From: an uncultured Eubacteriales bacterium
GTDB lineage: Bacteria > Bacillota > Clostridia > Oscillospirales > Oscillospiraceae
Direction: 5' to 3'
Assembly: GCA_900319635.1 (NCBI GenBank)
Contig: ONPF01000003.1
Span: 1-64,000 of the forward strand
Length of the DNA stretch: 64,000 bases
The notes under the pieces: generated by a model
What the model was told of the DNA's origin: nothing
Database searches by the model: none
The model's input: only the letters and a program-made list of their open reading frames with translations
Shown here: piece by piece, positions 30,470-37,990 of the stretch
Numbering within the stretch: the stretch's first letter is position 1
Layout: the number at the start of each line of letters is the position of its first letter
Translations under genes and position numbers: made by a program

Positions 30470-32353
30470 TTAACCCTCCTTGATCGCGCCGACCGGGCAG
30501 TTGTCCTTGCAGGTGCCGCACTTGATGCACCTGGTGGTGTCGATGACGTGCTTGTGGCGCACGGAGCCGGTAATGGCGTTCACCGGGCAGTTGCGTGCGC
30601 ACTTGGTGCAGCCGATGCACTTGTCGGTGATGACGTACTTGGCCAGCCCCTTGCAGACACCGCAGCGGCAGCGCTTGTCGCGGATGTGCTCCACATACTC
30701 GTCCTCAAAGTTCAGCAGGGTGGATAGCACCGGGTTCGGCGCAGTCTTGCCCAGACCGCAGAGGGAGGAGACCTGGATCATCTTGGCCAGGCTCTTCAGC
30801 TCCTCAATGTCGCTCATGCGGCCGTTGCCCTCGGTGATGCGGTTGAGGATCTCCTTCATGCGGGTGGTGCCTTCGCGGCAGGGGGTGCACTTGCCGCAGG
30901 ACTCCTCGCAGATGAAGTTCATGAAGAACTGGGCCATGTTGACCATGCAGCTGTCCTCGTCCATGACCACCAGACCGCCGGAGCCGATGATGGCGCCCAC
31001 CTTCTTCAGCGAGTCGAAGTCCATGGGCAGATCCAGGTGCTCCTCAGTGAGGCAGCCGCCGGAGGGGCCGCCGATCTGCACGGCCTTGAACTTTTTGCCG
31101 TTCTTGATGCCGCCGCCGATCTCGTAAACGACTTCCCGCAGGGTGGTGCCCATGGGAACCTCGATGAGGCCCGTGTTCATGACATTGCCGGTCAGGGCGA
31201 AGGCCTTGGTGCCGGGGCTGGATTCGGTGCCCAGGGAGCGGAACCAGGCAGCGCCCTTCTTGATGATGTCGGGGACGTTGGCAAAGGTCTCCACGTTGTT
31301 CAGGCAGGTGGGCTTTCCAAACAGACCCTTGTCCACACTCCGGGGAGGCTTGGTGCGCGGCATGCCGCGGTGACCCTCGATGGAGGCGGTCATGGCGGAG
31401 CCCTCGCCGCAGACGAAGGCGCCGGCGCCGCGGTTGATGTGCATGTGGAAGCTCTTGCCGCTGCCCAGGATGTTGTCGCCCAGGATGCCCAGCTCCTCTG
31501 CCTGCTGGATGGCGATGGTCAGGCGGGAGACAGCCAGGGGATACTCCGCGCGGACGTAGATGTAGCCCTCGGTGGAGCCGGTGGCAACGCCGGCGATGAT
31601 CATGCCCTCCAGCACCTTGTGGGGGTCGCCTTCCATGCAGGAGCGGTCCATGAAGGCGCCGGGGTCGCCCTCGTCGCCGTTGCAGACGATGTACTTGATG
31701 GGCTCTTCGGTATGTGCAGCGACCTGCGCCCACTTCTTGCCGGTGGGGAAGCCCGCGCCGCCGCGGCCGCGGAGGCCGGAGTCGGAGACTTCCTGGATGA
31801 TCTGCTCGCCGCTGAGCTCGAAGAGACACTTGGCAAGGGCGGTGTAGCCGCCGATGGAGATGTATTCCTCAATGCTCTCCGCGTCGATGTGGCCGCAGTG
31901 CTCCAGCACCCGGCGGGTCTGCTTCTTATAGAAGGGAATGTCCTCCTGGCGCTTGTAGAGCGCCCCGTCGCGGACATAGCCCAGACGCTCGATGAACTCG
32001 CCCCCGATGATGGTCTTTTCCACGATCTCCTTGACGTCGCTCACCTTGCACTTGGTGTAGAGCCAGCCTTCCGGCTCGATGCGCACCAGGGGACCCATTT
32101 CGCAGAAGCCGTGGCAGCCGGATTTCTTCACGCCGACGGAGCTGCTGCCGGTGTTGTCGTTGAGGGAGAGCTCATAGGGGAGACCGTGGGCGGCCATCTC
32201 CTTTTTCAGCTCCTCATACAGCGCCAGGTTGCCGCCGGCCATGCAGCCGGTGCCGCAGCAGACGAGCACCTTGCGGGTCTCCGCCTTGTGGGCGGCGATG
32301 CACTTGGTCTGCAGCGCGCGGAACTCTTCCAGGGTGTTCAGCTTGTTGCGCAT
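30470..32353 (-). CDS. hydB: NADH-linked hydrogenase subunit HydB (NuoF-like)
   Basis: This 627-aa flavoprotein carries electrons between NAD(H) and the hydrogenase. It has an N-terminal thioredoxin-like [2Fe-2S] domain (VLVCCGTGCMAGG, GCHGFCEMGP); an FMN/NAD domain with GRGGAGFPTGKKW and the CNGDEGDPGAFMDR segment; an SLBB-like part; SCGKCTPCREG for a [4Fe-4S] cluster; and a C-terminal bacterial ferredoxin pair (CIGCTKCARNCP and CIKCGTCKDNCP). This full composition matches HydB of electron-bifurcating hydrogenases (Thermotoga, Ruminococcus). Three nucleotides separate it from each neighbour in the operon. Confidence 0.95.
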   Translation of the reverse strand: MRNKLNTLEEFRALQTKCIAAHKAETRKVLVCCGTGCMAGGNLALYEELKKEMAAHGLPYELSLNDNTGSSSVGVKKSGCHGFCEMGPLVRIEPEGWLYTKCKVSDVKEIVEKTIIGGEFIERLGYVRDGALYKRQEDIPFYKKQTRRVLEHCGHIDAESIEEYISIGGYTALAKCLFELSGEQIIQEVSDSGLRGRGGAGFPTGKKWAQVAAHTEEPIKYIVCNGDEGDPGAFMDRSCMEGDPHKVLEGMIIAGVATGSTEGYIYVRAEYPLAVSRLTIAIQQAEELGILGDNILGSGKSFHMHINRGAGAFVCGEGSAMTASIEGHRGMPRTKPPRSVDKGLFGKPTCLNNVETFANVPDIIKKGAAWFRSLGTESSPGTKAFALTGNVMNTGLIEVPMGTTLREVVYEIGGGIKNGKKFKAVQIGGPSGGCLTEEHLDLPMDFDSLKKVGAIIGSGGLVVMDEDSCMVNMAQFFMNFICEESCGKCTPCREGTTRMKEILNRITEGNGRMSDIEELKSLAKMIQVSSLCGLGKTAPNPVLSTLLNFEDEYVEHIRDKRCRCGVCKGLAKYVITDKCIGCTKCARNCPVNAITGSVRHKHVIDTTRCIKCGTCKDNCPVGAIKEG

Positions 32354-32356
32354 AGC

Positions 32357-32830
32357 TTATGCCTCCTCTCTCAGCTGGGCGATCAGCTCTCTGGCCTTGT
32401 CCGGATTCATGGCCGCGTGAACGGTGTCGTTGACCATGACCACCGGGCTCAGACCGCAGGCGCCCAGACAGGAAACGATTTCGATGGAGAACAGCCCGTC
32501 GTCCGAAGTGGGCTTCTGCACGCTGGTGCCGGTGGCCTCATAGAGCGCGGCGAGCACATTGCTGCTCTTGCGCACGTGGCAGGCGGTGCCGCGGCAGACC
32601 TTCAGCACGTATTTACCCTTGGTGTCCAGAGAGAAGTTGCCGTAGAAGGTGGCAACGCCGTAGAGCTTGGCCTCGCTCATGTGAACCTCTTTGGCGATGT
32701 ACTCCAGCACCTCACGCGGCAGATAGCGGTAGTGCTCCTGTACATCCTGCATGATCGCGATGATTCTGGTGCTGTCACGGTCATACTTATCCAGGACAGA
32801 GTTCACAAAATCCAGGTCTACGTTTTGCAA
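32357..32830 (-). CDS. hydC: Hydrogenase subunit HydC (NuoE-like [2Fe-2S] protein)
   Basis: 157 aa from TTG 32830 (161 aa from ATG 32842). The thioredoxin-like [2Fe-2S] fold has its four Cys ligands in VCRGTACHVR and SCLGACGLSP, and YLPREVLEYIAKEV and GVATFYGNFSL are NuoE hallmarks. The ATG directly abuts AAAGG, leaving no spacing, so the TTG about 11 nt downstream of that site may be the real start. It is first in the hydC-hydB-hydA operon. It mediates NADH-side electron transfer in the trimeric hydrogenase. Confidence 0.93.
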   Translation of the reverse strand: MQNVDLDFVNSVLDKYDRDSTRIIAIMQDVQEHYRYLPREVLEYIAKEVHMSEAKLYGVATFYGNFSLDTKGKYVLKVCRGTACHVRKSSNVLAALYEATGTSVQKPTSDDGLFSIEIVSCLGACGLSPVVMVNDTVHAAMNPDKARELIAQLREEA

Positions 32831-32891
32831 AATTGATCGCATCCTTTCTTGTTGTTTAGTTTGACAAAAAAATGACAGATTCACAATTACT

Positions 32892-32920
32892 ATCATATAC
32901 CATAAAACACGATTAGGCAA
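32892..32920 (-). promoter_or_regulatory. Promoter of the hydrogenase operon
   Basis: Read on the minus strand: TTGCCT (32915-32920), 17 bp, TATGAT (32892-32897). The surrounding stretch is AT-rich. I see no clear Rex-type palindrome. Confidence 0.6.
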
Positions 32921-32997
32921 GACAAACTTGAAAAATGTGTATAAATATATGATCGTTATTCGTGCTGTCATACGTGCCTCAAGTGAAAAAGGAGGAC

Positions 32998-33026
32998 TTG
33001 ACAAAGGCGCGGAATCGCTCTATGAT
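32998..33026 (+). promoter_or_regulatory. Consensus promoter of the TM1266/ABC operon
   Basis: TTGACA (32998-33003), exactly 17 bp, TATGAT (33021-33026). Transcription should begin near 33033, at the 5' edge of the structured leader. Confidence 0.85.
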
Positions 33027-33029
33027 AAG

Positions 33030-33172
33030 GCCGCCGAGCCGCGAGACGCTCTTGCGGTGAGGATCGAATGAGGAACTGACGCCGAAACAGCGCTTGAGGC
33101 GGAAGACATTGCTGCCCGCCCGTCGAATGAGACGGGGAGATTGCCATGCCTTCCGGCATGGCTTTTTGTTTT
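33030..33172 (+). ncRNA. Structured leader RNA with intrinsic terminator (riboswitch candidate, possibly Moco/Tuco-like)
   Basis: From the expected +1 the leader holds several helices: CCGCGA/TTGCGG (about 33039-33057), CGCC/GGCG (about 33080-33101), and CCCGTC/GACGGG closing a GAATGA loop (about 33119-33135). A terminator follows, GCCATGCC-TTCC-GGCATGGC (33143-33162) then TTTTTGTTTT. The ribosome site and the TM1266-family gene come after it. From memory, the CCGAGCC segment near the start and GGGAGATTGCC near the end recall the molybdenum/tungsten cofactor riboswitch, but I cannot run a covariance model. A transcription-attenuating leader is well supported; its ligand is not. Confidence 0.6.
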
Positions 33173-33193
33173 GACGCGGAAAGGAGAGAAAGC

Positions 33194-33451
33194 ATGGAAA
33201 CCAGGATTGCCGCCATCTCGCTGATCATCGACCAGCCCGATTCGGTGGAGACGCTCAACGCCATCCTCCACGACTACGCCCCCTACATCCTTGGCCGCAT
33301 GGGGATCCCGTACCGGGAGAAGGGGCTGAACATCATCTGTCTTGCGGTGGACGCACCGCTGAACGTCATCAACGCCCTCACCGGGAAGCTTGGCAGACTC
33401 AAGGGTGTCAGCGCCAAGGCCGTCTACGCCCCCGGCGAGAAGAACGAATAA
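33194..33451 (+). CDS. TM1266-family iron-only hydrogenase system putative regulator
   Basis: 85 aa with a ferredoxin-like (ACT/NikR-C-like) fold pattern: strand ETRIAAISLII, helix VETLNAILHDYAPYILGRMGIPY, then LNIICLAVDAPLNVINALTGKLGRLKGVSAKAVY. This matches the TM1266 family, usually encoded with [FeFe]-hydrogenase or hydrogenase maturation genes and thought to be regulatory; it has no DNA-binding domain. AAGGAGAG lies upstream of ATG 33194. It is first in an operon with an ABC transporter and is divergent from hydCBA. Confidence 0.88.
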   Translation: METRIAAISLIIDQPDSVETLNAILHDYAPYILGRMGIPYREKGLNIICLAVDAPLNVINALTGKLGRLKGVSAKAVYAPGEKNE

Positions 33452-33472
33452 AATAATCAGGAGGAAACCAAC

Positions 33473-34543
33473 ATGAATACCGCAAAAAAATGGATTGCAC
33501 TGCTTTTGACCTGCTGCCTTTGCCTGGCGCTGATCGCCTGCGGCGAGGCCGCGAAGGAGGAACCCGCCGCCCAGGAAGAGGAGCAGCAGGAGCCCGCGCA
33601 GGAGACGGAGCCCGAAGCGCCCGTTGAAGAAGCGGAGGAGCCTGCAGCGGTGGATGAGAGTCTGCCCGTCCGGGTGATGACCCTCAACGGCACTACCGGC
33701 TTCGGCATGGCGCAGCTCATCCAGAAGGCGGAAGCCGGAGAGGCGAGCCTCAACTACGCCTTCTCCGTGGAGACCGACCCCTCCAATGTCATGGCCGCTC
33801 TGGTGAACGGCGACTGCGACATCGCCGCCCTGCCCACCAACGCCGCCGCCGCCCTCTACAACAAGACCAGTGGCAAGGTGCAGGTGCTGGCGCTGAACAC
33901 CCTGGGTGTGCTGTACCTGGTGACCGACGGCAGCGTCACTGTGGAGAGCTTTGCGGATCTGGAGGGACAGACCGTCTATGTCCCGGCGCAGAATCCGACC
34001 TTTATCTTTAACTACCTCTGCGAGGCCAACGGCGTGAACGTGGAGGTGGATAACAGCTACGCGCAGCCCGCGGAGCTGAACACCGCCGTCGCCTCCGGCC
34101 AGGTGGCCATCGCCGTGCTGCCGGAGCCGTTGCTCACGGTCGCCCGGAGCCAGAACCCGGATCTGGTGGTGGCGCTGGATCTCACCGCCGAGTGGGATAA
34201 GGTCGCCCAGCCCGGAAGCCTGGTGCAGGGCTGCGTGGTGGTGCGTACGGACTTTGCTGCGGAGCATCCCGCGGAGCTTGCCCGCTTCCTGGAGGAATAC
34301 GGCGCGTCCGTCGCCTTTCTGGAGGAGGACCCCGCCGCAGCCGGGCAGATGATCGAAGCTGCCGGCATCTTTGCCAAGGCCGCTGTGGCGGAGAAGGCCA
34401 TTCCCCGCTGCAATCTCTGCTTCATCACCGGCGAGCAGATGCAGGCGCAGCTTGCCGCCTTCCTGCAGATCATGGGCGAGACCGCACCCAACTCCATCGG
34501 CGGCCAGATCCCCGGGGATGACTTCTACTGCATCCTGAAATGA
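33473..34543 (+). CDS. NitT/TauT-type ABC transporter substrate-binding lipoprotein
   Basis: 356 aa with lipobox LIAC (Cys about 22), then an acidic E/P/A-rich linker to about residue 60, then a periplasmic-binding fold of the NMT1/SsuA kind. Supporting segments are PVRVMTLNGTTGFGMAQLI, NGDCDIAALPTNAAAALYN, LEGQTVYVPAQNPTF and SGQVAIAVLPEPLLTVA. Known ligands of the family include sulfonates, taurine, nitrate and pyrimidine thiamine precursors; the ligand here is unknown. AGGAGGAAACC precedes the ATG. The stop overlaps the permease start by 4 bp (ATGA). Confidence 0.88.
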   Translation: MNTAKKWIALLLTCCLCLALIACGEAAKEEPAAQEEEQQEPAQETEPEAPVEEAEEPAAVDESLPVRVMTLNGTTGFGMAQLIQKAEAGEASLNYAFSVETDPSNVMAALVNGDCDIAALPTNAAAALYNKTSGKVQVLALNTLGVLYLVTDGSVTVESFADLEGQTVYVPAQNPTFIFNYLCEANGVNVEVDNSYAQPAELNTAVASGQVAIAVLPEPLLTVARSQNPDLVVALDLTAEWDKVAQPGSLVQGCVVVRTDFAAEHPAELARFLEEYGASVAFLEEDPAAAGQMIEAAGIFAKAAVAEKAIPRCNLCFITGEQMQAQLAAFLQIMGETAPNSIGGQIPGDDFYCILK

Positions 34544-35307
34544 AGCGAGCACGGCTTCGGAAAATTCTGATTCCCCTTGCCGTGGCGCTGTTCTGGCTGG
34601 GGCTGTGGGAGTTGCTGTCCCTTCTGGTGGGGCAGGAGCTGTTGCTGCCCTCGCCGCTGCAGGTGCTGCGGAAGCTGTATCAGCTCGCAGGCACTGCGGC
34701 TTTTTGGAGCCAGACCGCCCACAGCATCCTCCGGGTGCTGACGGGGCTGGTCTCCGCCGCGGTGCTGGGGCTGCTGCTGGCCTTCGCCAGCCACAGGAGC
34801 AAGCCGGTTCGCGCGCTGCTCTCTCCTATCATGACCCTGGTGAAGAGCACGCCTGTGGCCTCCTTCATCGTGCTGGCACTGGTCTGGCTGGGGCGGGACG
34901 TGGTTCCGGTCATCATCACCGGGCTCATGGTGCTGCCGGTGGTCTGGGCCAATGTGACCGAGGGGCTTGCGGGGATCGACCCGCAGCTTCTGGAGCTGGC
35001 GCAGGTCTACGGGCTGCCGAGGGCGCGGCTGCGCCGGCGTATCGTGCTGCCCTCGGTACTGCCCTCCTTTCGGGCGGCGCTGAGCTCCGCCCTGGGGCTG
35101 GGCTGGAAGGCCGGCATTGCCGCCGAGGTGCTGACCGTCCCGCGGAAGTCCATCGGACGGATGATCTTTGAATCCAAGCAGTATCTGGAGACCACGGAGC
35201 TCTTTGCCTGGACGGTGACGGTAATCCTGCTGAGCCTTGTGATCGAGCGGCTGCTGCTGCGGATGGTCTCCCGGATCGGACGGAGAAGGGAGGCGAGCCA
35301 TGCTTGA
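34540..35307 (+). CDS. ABC transporter permease, SsuC/TauC type
   Basis: This 255-aa inner membrane protein has six predicted helices and the EAA-type coupling loop around ELAQVYGLPRARLRRRIVLPSVLPSF, followed by GLGWKAGIAAEVL. PVASFIVLALVWLG and the late helix WTVTVILLSLVIERLLLR are typical of BPD_transp_1 permeases paired with NMT1-like binding proteins. It overlaps the binding-protein gene by 4 bp and the ATPase gene by 8 bp, so the three form one importer. Confidence 0.9.
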   Translation: MKRARLRKILIPLAVALFWLGLWELLSLLVGQELLLPSPLQVLRKLYQLAGTAAFWSQTAHSILRVLTGLVSAAVLGLLLAFASHRSKPVRALLSPIMTLVKSTPVASFIVLALVWLGRDVVPVIITGLMVLPVVWANVTEGLAGIDPQLLELAQVYGLPRARLRRRIVLPSVLPSFRAALSSALGLGWKAGIAAEVLTVPRKSIGRMIFESKQYLETTELFAWTVTVILLSLVIERLLLRMVSRIGRRREASHA

Positions 35308-35899
35308 ACTGAAAGGGATCTGCGTTTCCTTCGACGGCAAAGAGGTGCTGCGAGACTGCAATCTCACGCTGCCCGAGGGCGGCCGCGTTGCCTTGATGGG
35401 CCCCTCCGGCTGCGGCAAGAGCACCCTCCTGCGTGTGGCGCTGGGACTGCAGAAGCCCGATGCCGGCACGGTGTCGGGAAGACCCGGCCGCACCGCCGCC
35501 GTATTCCAGGAGCCCCGGCTGCTGCCCTGGCGCACAGCGGAGGAGAATGTGAACTTGGTGCTCTCCGACAATGCCTCGACCCTGCCGAATGCAAGAAAGT
35601 GGCTCGGACGGGTGGAGCTGGAGGAGGCCGCCGGGCTCTATCCGGCAGAGCTCTCCGGCGGGATGCAGCAGCGGGTGTCTCTGGCCCGGGCGCTGGCTTT
35701 TCGGCCGGAGCTGCTGGTGCTGGACGAGCCCTTCAAGGCCATGGACGATGCACTGTGTCAACGGATGCTCTGCATGGTGGGGGAGCAGCTTGCCGGCGTT
35801 TCGCTGCTGATGGCGACCCACAGCGAAGAGGAGGCGCGGCGTCTCGGCTGTCGGATCCTCCGCTATCGGGACGGCGCCTTTTTTGAAACAGGGGACTGA
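35300..35899 (+). CDS. ABC transporter ATP-binding protein, SsuB/TauB type
   Basis: 199 aa. Walker A GPSGCGKST, Q-loop FQEPRLLPWRTAEENV, signature LSGGMQQRVSLARAL, Walker B LLVLDEPF and the switch His in MATHSEEEA are all present, so it should be active. It is about 40 residues shorter than common SsuB proteins because loops and the C-terminal tail are trimmed. It energises the preceding permease and ends the operon that began with the leader RNA. Confidence 0.9.
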   Translation: MLELKGICVSFDGKEVLRDCNLTLPEGGRVALMGPSGCGKSTLLRVALGLQKPDAGTVSGRPGRTAAVFQEPRLLPWRTAEENVNLVLSDNASTLPNARKWLGRVELEEAAGLYPAELSGGMQQRVSLARALAFRPELLVLDEPFKAMDDALCQRMLCMVGEQLAGVSLLMATHSEEEARRLGCRILRYRDGAFFETGD

Positions 35900-35911
35900 T
35901 AGATACAGTTT

Positions 35912-35940
35912 AGACCTCCGCAGGGCCGGAGGTCTTTCCC
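35912..35940 (+). terminator. Terminator of the TM1266/ABC operon
   Basis: A perfect 9-bp stem AGACCTCCG/CGGAGGTCT (35912-35920 with 35927-35935) is followed by TTCCC. The T-run is short. Confidence 0.6.
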
Positions 35941-35957
35941 TTGCGGCTATTTCGCGC

Positions 35958-35986
35958 TTGACGCTGTTGCACGACGGTCGTATAAT
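35958..35986 (+). promoter_or_regulatory. Promoter of the zinc-ribbon membrane protein gene
   Basis: TTGACG (35958-35963), 17 bp, TATAAT (35981-35986). Confidence 0.8.
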
Positions 35987-36042
35987 GTACCCTGGTTATC
36001 ACTTCTGCGCGGTGAATAAGCGCAGCAACAGGAAAGGAAAGA

Positions 36043-36969
36043 GTGAATGGCATGGAAAAAGTAAAGAAAAGATTATCCGAATTCACGCTTGCGCATCTTT
36101 TGATTCTGGTCGCCATGGTGCTGACCCTCATGAACACTCTGGACACATTTAAGAATGGCATGCATTTTGGTATCGGCACCCTTCAGAGTCTTATTCTGCT
36201 GGCTGTCCCGGTTCTGGTTTTCCTGCAGGATCAGAAGAATATGAAGGAGATCATCGGCTGGCTTCTGGTCGGCGCAGGCGGGATATGGCTTTTTACCTTT
36301 GTAATGAATGCTGCGCGAGTCTTCACCGGCGGGATACTCGGTATCTCGGAAAACTTGCCCCGCTACACGCCCTCCCTTTGCCTGCTTGGCGCCGGTCTGC
36401 GCATTGCCCTGGGGGAGAAATGCCCGAAGGGACTGGATCTTGCGCTGGAATGGATCGGCGCTGTGCCGACCTTGTTTTTTGGCATCGCCTTTTATGCAGC
36501 CTCGAAGCTGAACGGGCAGATGATCCTTACGAACTGCCTGATCGCGGTGGGCTATTCGCTGCTTCCCGTTATGGAATTCTCCGGAGTCAAGAAGGGGATC
36601 GTGAAGGGAAAAACGCTTGCCTGGCTTGTGGCTGCTGCAGTGGCGATCTTTTTGCTTGGGCAGATCGACTTCTCCGGAACCAGCAGCGGCGGCGGCGGAA
36701 GCGACAGCAGGGTCTGCAAGAGCTGCGGCAGAACCTTTACGGACAGCGCCAATAAGAACAGCATAGCCAGAACCGGCATGTGCAAGAACTGCTACAACAA
36801 CTTCCAGTGGGGCATGGAAGCAACCGGCCGGGATACGGCCTGGCATATCCACGGCGAGAATGAGGACTGCGAGAGCATGACCCTCACCTTCCGCAGCACG
36901 GAGGAGACGGAGCTGCAGGAATTACTCTGTAAATTGGAACCCGCTGCGGATTGGAGCGACGCCGCATAA
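36043..36969 (+). CDS. Multipass membrane protein with C-terminal zinc ribbon
   Basis: 308 aa from GTG 36043 (305 from ATG 36052); the GTG is better spaced from AGGAAAGG. There are about six hydrophobic helices in residues 15-205, then a Ser/Gly linker. A cytosolic zinc ribbon follows, CKSCGRTFTDSANKNSIARTGMCKNCYNNF (Cys-x2-C...C-x2-C), then a short C-terminal acidic tail. I do not recognise a characterised family; similar ribbons occur in gut Clostridia proteins of unknown function. It is monocistronic between its own promoter and a strong terminator. Confidence 0.7.
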   Translation: MNGMEKVKKRLSEFTLAHLLILVAMVLTLMNTLDTFKNGMHFGIGTLQSLILLAVPVLVFLQDQKNMKEIIGWLLVGAGGIWLFTFVMNAARVFTGGILGISENLPRYTPSLCLLGAGLRIALGEKCPKGLDLALEWIGAVPTLFFGIAFYAASKLNGQMILTNCLIAVGYSLLPVMEFSGVKKGIVKGKTLAWLVAAAVAIFLLGQIDFSGTSSGGGGSDSRVCKSCGRTFTDSANKNSIARTGMCKNCYNNFQWGMEATGRDTAWHIHGENEDCESMTLTFRSTEETELQELLCKLEPAADWSDAA

Positions 36970-36995
36970 GATTTATAGATCTTGAATTGCATACA

Positions 36996-37034
36996 AAAAA
37001 GAGGCTGGAGAGCGACGCTCTCCGGCCTCTTTTT
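36996..37034. terminator. Strong bidirectional terminator
   Basis: An 18-bp stem with one wobble (36996-37013 with 37017-37034, loop GAC) has A5 and T5 ends. Confidence 0.9.
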
Positions 37035-37327
37035 GTGCCAGGGAGGCAGAGAAGCCGTCCTCATTTTACGACCCCGGAAAAGGGCGGACACGTCAAATGC
37101 CGGGATAGACAAGCGACTGACAATCTGCAACCAAATTGTTTCTGCTATTTACCGAGAAGAAACAAAAATGAAGCAAAAAGTTAGATTTAACATACATTTT
37201 ACAACTTTTTTGTCCCTTTTCTGCGAAAAAAATATGGTAATTCCGGAAAAGCTATGCTATACTCAGACTACACCGAAATTATGTAAATCATTTTCATTAT
37301 GCAGAGAGAAAACGGAGGCGGTCTGCC
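37035..37327 (+). other. Gap with only a promoter recognisable
   Basis: This 293-bp stretch falls from GC-rich to AT-rich toward the Nudix gene. The only signal I see is an extended -10 element, TGC-TATACT (37255-37263), with a poor -35. I see no RNA gene or convincing small ORF. Confidence 0.5.
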
Positions 37328-37867
37328 ATGGACTTCACCGAGAAGCGCATCGACGGAGAGGAGAAATACAAGGGCGTCATTATCCGGGTGCGCCTGGATC
37401 GGGTGGAGCTCTGCGACGGGAAGCTCACCCGGCGCGAGGTGGTGGAGCACCCCGGCGGCGTCTGCATCCTGCCGGTGGACGAGAACGGCTGCTGCACCAT
37501 GGTGCGCCAGTTCCGCTATCCCTTCTGCCGCATGATGCTGGAGGCGCCAGCGGGCAAGCTGGAGTACGGGGAGGATCCCCTGGACTGCGCGGTGCGGGAG
37601 CTCTCGGAGGAGACGGGCTACACCGCGGACGAGCTCGTGGATCTGGGCGCCATGTGCACCTCTCCCGGTTTTTCCACCGAGGTGCTGCACATCTATCTGG
37701 CACTGGGACTCCATGGGGGCGAGACTCATCCCGACGAGGGAGAGTTCCTCAACCAGGAGAAGATCCCGCTCAAGACCCTGGTGGAGATGGTCATGCGCAA
37801 TGAAATCGACGACGGAAAGACCATCGCCGCGGTGCTGAAAGCGGACAAATATCTGCAAAGTCGCTGA
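37328..37867 (+). CDS. Nudix hydrolase, ADP-ribose pyrophosphatase-like
   Basis: 179 aa. The Nudix box spans about residues 77-99, GKLEYGEDPLDCAVREL then SEETGY, with all catalytic Glu residues. VCILPVDENGCCTMVRQFRYPF before it and the CTSPGFSTEVLHIYLA segment after it are typical of ADP-ribose pyrophosphatases (NudF/YqkG), which split ADP-ribose to AMP and ribose-5-phosphate. GGAGGCGG lies upstream of the ATG. It may be cotranscribed with murA, 123 nt downstream. Confidence 0.87.
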   Translation: MDFTEKRIDGEEKYKGVIIRVRLDRVELCDGKLTRREVVEHPGGVCILPVDENGCCTMVRQFRYPFCRMMLEAPAGKLEYGEDPLDCAVRELSEETGYTADELVDLGAMCTSPGFSTEVLHIYLALGLHGGETHPDEGEFLNQEKIPLKTLVEMVMRNEIDDGKTIAAVLKADKYLQSR

Positions 37868-37990
37868 CTTTTTACGATTTATTTCGGCAAAACGAGAAAA
37901 ACAGTTGCCAACAGCCACAAGATCTGGTAGAATCTATGATCGGTGCTTCTCAAGCTGGAGAGGCGCCGACAAGTTTGGAAGGTGCTTACT

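Noticed and set aside
32843..33029. Rex (NADH-sensing) operator in the hydrogenase divergent region
   Set aside because: I found no convincing TTGTTAA-type palindrome; the AT-rich stretches are accounted for by promoter elements.
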